From: Gammaproteobacteria bacterium
GTDB taxonomy: Bacteria; Pseudomonadota; Gammaproteobacteria; Enterobacterales; Alteromonadaceae
Direction of reading: 5' to 3'
Length of the DNA stretch: 64,000 bases
NCBI GenBank assembly: GCA_018826295.1
Contig: JAHJZX010000012.1
Coordinates: forward strand, 1-64,000
Shown here: piece after piece, positions 62,225-64,000 of the stretch
Position numbering within the stretch: position 1 is the stretch's first letter
Layout: each line of letters opens with the position of its first letter
Notes under the pieces: model-generated
Told to the model about the DNA's origin: nothing
The model's input: only the letters and a program-made list of their open reading frames with translations
The model's database searches: none
Position numbers and translations under genes: made by a program

Positions 62225-63577
62225 ATGACAATATTTCCAGCTAAGTTAACAGGATTATTCACTGCAGTTTTTTTGCTGCTACTGTGTAGCGGCGTGAAGG
62301 CTGCAGGCGTTACCGTGTTTGACCAGGTGCATGTATTACCGATGCACTCAGAGCAGGTGCTGCACAATCAGCGCGTGCTGGTGCAGGGCGATCGCATTAT
62401 AGCTGTGGCACCAGCAACTGAACTGGCGCTGCCAGATGGCGCAACAGTGATTGATGGCGGCGGCCGTTACCTGATGCCAGGCCTGGCTGAAATGCATGGT
62501 CATGTGCCGCCATTGGTTGACTTTAGCGGTATGCCGGCGCGATATCTGGATGATGTATTAACGCTGTATCTGGCAGGCGGTGTCACCACAGTGCGCGGCA
62601 TGCTGGGACACGATCAGCAACTGCGGTTAAAAGACGATATTGCCAGCGGTAAGCGGCTGGGGCCAACGTTGTATCTGGCCGGGCCCAGTTTTAACCAGCA
62701 TACGGTAACTTCAGCAGAACAAGCGCGTGAACGGGTGCGACAGCACAAAAAAGAGGGCTGGGATTTACTGAAAATTCACCCGGGTTTAAGCCTGGCGCAT
62801 TATCAGGCGATAGCCGATGAAGCAAAACAGCAAGGTATTGATTTTGCCGGCCATGTGCCGCAAGACGTAGGCATTGAGCAGGCTATTCTGTTGGGTAGCC
62901 GTACCATCGATCATCTGGATGGTTATATGGCAGCGCTGGGTGGTTTTGATAAAGCGCTGACCGCTGCTGATCTGGCACCGCTGGTGGCGCTGAGCAAAAA
63001 ACACAATGTCGCCGTGGTGCCAACTCAGGCACTGTGGCAAACCATTATCGGCGCCTCTGATGCGTCACAGTTGCAGGCTTATGATGAGCTTAAATATATG
63101 CCCGCTCGGGTTGTGGCCGGCTGGCAGCGTTATGTGCAACAACCCGGTGGCGCCTACTACAGTGGTGACAGTGCAGCAGTGCACGCACAAAACCGGCGCT
63201 TATTGCTGGCAGAATTGCATCGCGCCGGCGTCACCATACTGATGGGTACAGACGCGCCGCAATTGTACAGCGTGCCAGGGTTATCGCTGCGCCGCGAGAT
63301 ACCGGCAATGGCGTCCGCGGGCATCAGTAACTACGACATTTTGCGCAGTGGCACTGTGCTGGTAGGTGAGTATTTTGCTGATAAAGACCGCTTTGGTCAG
63401 GTAAAAGCCGGTCAACGTGCCGATTTACTGCTGCTTGACGGTAATCCGCTGCAGGATTTAACCGTGTTGTATCAGCCGGCCGGGGTAATGGTGCGCGGCC
63501 AGTGGCTAAGCCGGGCAGAACTGGATACTAAGCTGGCTGATATCGCCGCCGCGCGTCAGGCTGAAAATATACGGTAA
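62225..63577 (+). CDS. secreted amidohydrolase (imidazolonepropionase-like)
   Basis: A 450-residue exported metal-dependent hydrolase. It has a signal peptide (about residues 1-27, ending VKAAG), the metal-binding HGH at His91 and His93 (LMPGLAEMHGHVPP), the Lys in WDLLKIHPG, His in FAGHVPQ, His in TIDHLDGY and the Asp in MGTDAPQLYSVPG. It ends with a composite beta domain (GQRADLLLLDGNPLQDL). Relatives cleave cyclic amides, dipeptides or organophosphates; the substrate is unknown. The ATG with AGGTGAG is chosen over a GTG three codons earlier. Confidence 0.88.
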   Translation: MTIFPAKLTGLFTAVFLLLLCSGVKAAGVTVFDQVHVLPMHSEQVLHNQRVLVQGDRIIAVAPATELALPDGATVIDGGGRYLMPGLAEMHGHVPPLVDFSGMPARYLDDVLTLYLAGGVTTVRGMLGHDQQLRLKDDIASGKRLGPTLYLAGPSFNQHTVTSAEQARERVRQHKKEGWDLLKIHPGLSLAHYQAIADEAKQQGIDFAGHVPQDVGIEQAILLGSRTIDHLDGYMAALGGFDKALTAADLAPLVALSKKHNVAVVPTQALWQTIIGASDASQLQAYDELKYMPARVVAGWQRYVQQPGGAYYSGDSAAVHAQNRRLLLAELHRAGVTILMGTDAPQLYSVPGLSLRREIPAMASAGISNYDILRSGTVLVGEYFADKDRFGQVKAGQRADLLLLDGNPLQDLTVLYQPAGVMVRGQWLSRAELDTKLADIAAARQAENIR

Positions 63578-63755
63578 AGCCTTTATAGCACCCAAAGCCG
63601 CGGCGTATTAACGTCCAAAGACGGCAAGCAAAACGTAACCAACGCGATACAGTTGTTGCTGTGCGGGCTTAACTAACAAGCGCGACCGTGCCTGTTAAAA
63701 TATGTAAGTAAGTAAGCACGATAAACTTCCTATATTTTTTTAAACTGCAGTTGTG

Positions 63756-64000
63756 CTATGCACCGATTTGGGGGAACCATGAAACACTGCTGATCGCAAA
63801 TACTCCTATTGCCATCGCAGCGCAAACGAGAAAGATGAGACTGGCCACGGCACTCTGGTAGTGTTTGTTATTAGGTTTGCTGGCCCAGAAATACAGTTCC
63901 AACACTGCTAGCGGCAGCAAATACTGGGCAAAGGACACCACTTCGAGGAAGGGGCCGGTGAAGGTTTTGCCGTCGATGCCGATGCCGCCTGTTGCCACAA
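63756..64000 (-). CDS. partial membrane protein running off the window
   Basis: The frame is open from the right edge to a TAG at 63756-63758 (81 codons visible). It has two hydrophobic helices (SFAQYLLPLAVLELYFWA and SLIFLVCAAMAIGVFAI) and a short hydrophilic end. The first visible codon, GTG, need not be the true start. The opening GGIGIDGKTFTGPFLEVVSF looks internal. I do not recognise the family. 178 bp separate it from the convergent amidohydrolase gene. Confidence 0.5.
   Translation of the reverse strand, partial: VATGGIGIDGKTFTGPFLEVVSFAQYLLPLAVLELYFWASKPNNKHYQSAVASLIFLVCAAMAIGVFAISSVSWFPQIGA

Overview
The window looks like the chromosome of a marine or freshwater gammaproteobacterium of the Rheinheimera/Alishewanella/Arsukibacterium type. 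This is an inference. It rests on roughly even base composition by eye, a gene order for leucine and valine catabolism like that of Shewanella and other Alteromonadales, PEP-CTERM proteins next to an exopolysaccharide locus, tRNA-Val genes next to gltX as in E. coli, and heavy use of c-di-GMP signalling. No rRNA, prophage, complete insertion sequence or CRISPR array was seen.

Layout. (1) 1-6,330: two tandem tRNA-Val(UAC) genes, gltX, a DUF481 outer-membrane protein, D-lactate dehydrogenase, glutathione peroxidase, a 3-hydroxyisobutyrate-dehydrogenase-like reductase and a RES/Xre toxin-antitoxin pair with a palindromic operator candidate. (2) 6,291-23,680: a branched-chain amino-acid catabolic super-locus. 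A leftward operon, liuR-liuA-liuB-liuC-liuD-liuE-scoA-scoB, takes isovaleryl-CoA to acetoacetate and acetyl-CoA. The divergent rightward operon (thiolase, mmsA, acyl-CoA dehydrogenase, enoyl-CoA hydratase, 3-hydroxyisobutyryl-CoA hydrolase, mmsB, SDR) covers valine degradation and thiolysis. A MerR-type LiuR sits between them with candidate operators. Intergenic gaps carry three copies of a MITE-like hairpin repeat and a separate structured element. (3) 23,700-36,490: an accessory stretch with a 7TM-LytTR regulator, exported hydrolases, small enzymes, a gene split by an in-frame TGA, an AT-rich insert, two PEP-CTERM proteins and a REC-TPR protein. (4) 36,497-49,500: a surface-polysaccharide locus (pyruvyl transferase, WecA-like, GT4, WecG-like, GT2, polymerase/ligase-like, DUF218, galU, ugd, epimerase). 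It contains two decayed genes that I recognise by translating across stops: a Wzy/ligase C-terminus and a Wzc/CpsD-type BY-kinase. (5) 49,643-62,042: a dense signalling cluster of REC, Hpt, REC, a 1,606-residue PAS-GAF-PAS-LOV-GGDEF-EAL-REC protein, a soluble histidine kinase, an ABC exporter, a REC-PP2C phosphatase, a STAS antagonist and a diguanylate cyclase. (6) 62,225-64,000: a secreted amidohydrolase and the 3' part of a membrane protein running off the edge.

The most interesting item is the signalling cluster. Its large c-di-GMP enzyme has a PAS domain with the LOV photoreceptor signature (GHNCRFLQG, photoactive-type Cys957, and flavin-contacting Asn989, Asn999 and Gln1020). Blue light may therefore feed into a phosphorelay, c-di-GMP turnover and an RsbU/STAS-type partner switch beside a polysaccharide locus. 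All functions come from reading motifs by eye; no database search was run.
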